Of a stretch of 64,000 nucleotides of DNA, positions 63,525 through 64,000 are shown piece by piece. Position 1 is the first letter of the stretch, and every line of letters begins with the position of its first letter. The stretch is from assembly GCA_037137375.1 (NCBI GenBank), contig JBAXKJ010000013.1, forward strand, positions 62,001-126,000, given 5' to 3'. The position numbers and the translations under genes were made by a program. The notes below the pieces were generated by a model. The model saw nothing but the letters and a program-made list of their open reading frames with translations, made no database searches and was not told the origin of the DNA. Origin of the DNA: CAINVV01 sp037137375. Its GTDB lineage: Bacteria > Bacteroidota > Bacteroidia > Bacteroidales > Prolixibacteraceae.

Positions 63525-64000
63525 CTATTTGTGTGAATACAACTCCCAACCTAAATAATTCCCAATTGCTTCTTCCAGGATTCCGGCAACATTTCCCCGG
63601 ACCATTGCCACGTGGTGTTCATATCCGTTTTTACACAGGTATTTCATTAAATCCTGAAGATTTGGAATTTCGCACACGGCAATGCCCCCATCCATTCCAT
63701 AGGGATCGTCGGTCATCAATCCTTCTCCTAAATAGGATTTGATGATGCCTTTCCTGTCATCCGTCGAAATACGGAAATAAGTCATGTTACCCGCCGCAAC
63801 TTTTCCTTTCACTGCACCAAAAGTATCTTCGCTTCCCAGGACAGTTCCCAAAACATCCAGGCTTCCGATTTCAATCTCATTTTGGAAGAATGACTTTGGA
63901 TAATTGCTGCAATGGGTACAGACCACTTTGTTGCGATCCTCTGCAAAATTGTTGTTCCAGTCGAGGATGGCCGAAGGAGTCTGGGCCGCGAGGGCCAGCG
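63525..64000 (-). CDS. L-fucose/L-arabinose-isomerase-like protein, C-terminal part (runs off right edge)
   Basis: The frame is open to the window edge and encodes about 158 C-terminal residues. Recognisable pieces are AILDWNNNFAEDRNKVVCTHCSN, in two blocks, then KVAAGNMTYFRISTDDRKGIIKSYLGEG and CKNGYEHHVAMVRGNV with the late His pair. The combination of DWNNN, HCSN and HHVAMVRG is typical of the fucose/arabinose isomerase superfamily, which interconverts aldoses and ketoses with manganese. An internal GTG at 63926 could be mistaken for a start. With transketolase next to it, it would feed a deoxy- or pentose sugar into central metabolism. The exact sugar cannot be told from this part. Confidence 0.82.
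   Translation of the reverse strand, partial: LALAAQTPSAILDWNNNFAEDRNKVVCTHCSNYPKSFFQNEIEIGSLDVLGTVLGSEDTFGAVKGKVAAGNMTYFRISTDDRKGIIKSYLGEGLMTDDPYGMDGGIAVCEIPNLQDLMKYLCKNGYEHHVAMVRGNVAGILEEAIGNYLGWELYSHK

Noticed and set aside
1..64000. CRISPR array, tRNA, rRNA or insertion sequence
   Set aside because: No regularly spaced repeats, cloverleaf-like genes, ribosomal RNA stretches or transposase frames were seen on reading.

Overview
The window looks like a polysaccharide-utilisation region from a Bacteroidota genome, most likely a Bacteroidales/Marinilabiliales-type carbohydrate degrader. The evidence is a SusC/SusD pair, a second TonB-dependent receptor with an N-terminal carboxypeptidase-regulatory domain, many secreted glycoside hydrolases whose signal peptides end in Q, a hybrid histidine kinase, and long co-directional gene runs with gaps of a few bases. 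I saw no tRNA, rRNA, CRISPR array or transposase.

Layout. (1) 1-8.3 kb is mixed: the 5' part of an outer-membrane receptor, the C-terminal remnant of a membrane permease, a secreted LamG-fold protein, a small unknown exported protein, a single-chain double retropepsin-like protease overlapping a four-repeat glycogen-binding-type (CBM48-like) protein, a tandem class II aldolase with a degenerate second half, and a GH43 enzyme. (2) 8.4-13.4 kb is one large sensor hybrid kinase (six PAS, one GAF, HisKA, HATPase, receiver). (3) 13.5-24.2 kb, minus strand: GH2, LacZ-type GH2, GH106 alpha-L-rhamnosidase and a SASA-type acetylesterase. (4) A divergent control region at 24.16-24.38 kb with a perfect LacI-type palindrome faces a GH127 gene. 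(5) 26.4-59.7 kb, minus strand, is the main locus. In transcription order it holds SusC, SusD, GH2, a beta-helix protein (GH141-like), an alpha-glucuronidase-like protein, two uroporphyrinogen-decarboxylase-like (URO-D-like) proteins, two MFS carriers, a cytoplasmic rhamnosidase-like protein, a YicI-like GH31, a third URO-D-like protein, a sodium:solute symporter, a large beta-propeller protein, an (alpha/alpha)6 hydrolase, GH28 and GH78. (6) 59.8-64 kb: a DUF5060-type clan GH-A hydrolase, a scar where a ribose-type ABC transporter has been deleted (rbsB start joined out of frame to rbsC end), a split transketolase, and the C-terminal part of a fucose/arabinose-isomerase-like protein running off the edge.

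How it fits together (inference). GH78, GH106 and GH28 with GH2, GH127, GH43, GH141-like and acetylesterase genes point to a rhamnose- and galacturonate-containing plant polymer, such as a pectic rhamnogalacturonan with galactose and arabinose side chains. No sulfatase is present, which argues against ulvan. SusC/SusD would import oligosaccharides and the exported hydrolases would trim them. Three inner-membrane carriers would bring small glycosides to a cytoplasmic set (GH31, rhamnosidase-like, URO-D-like). The most unusual part is this cytoplasmic module: two of its URO-D-like proteins keep the His-x-Cys...Cys metal site of corrinoid/methyl-transfer relatives, which raises the possibility of chemistry on methylated sugars.
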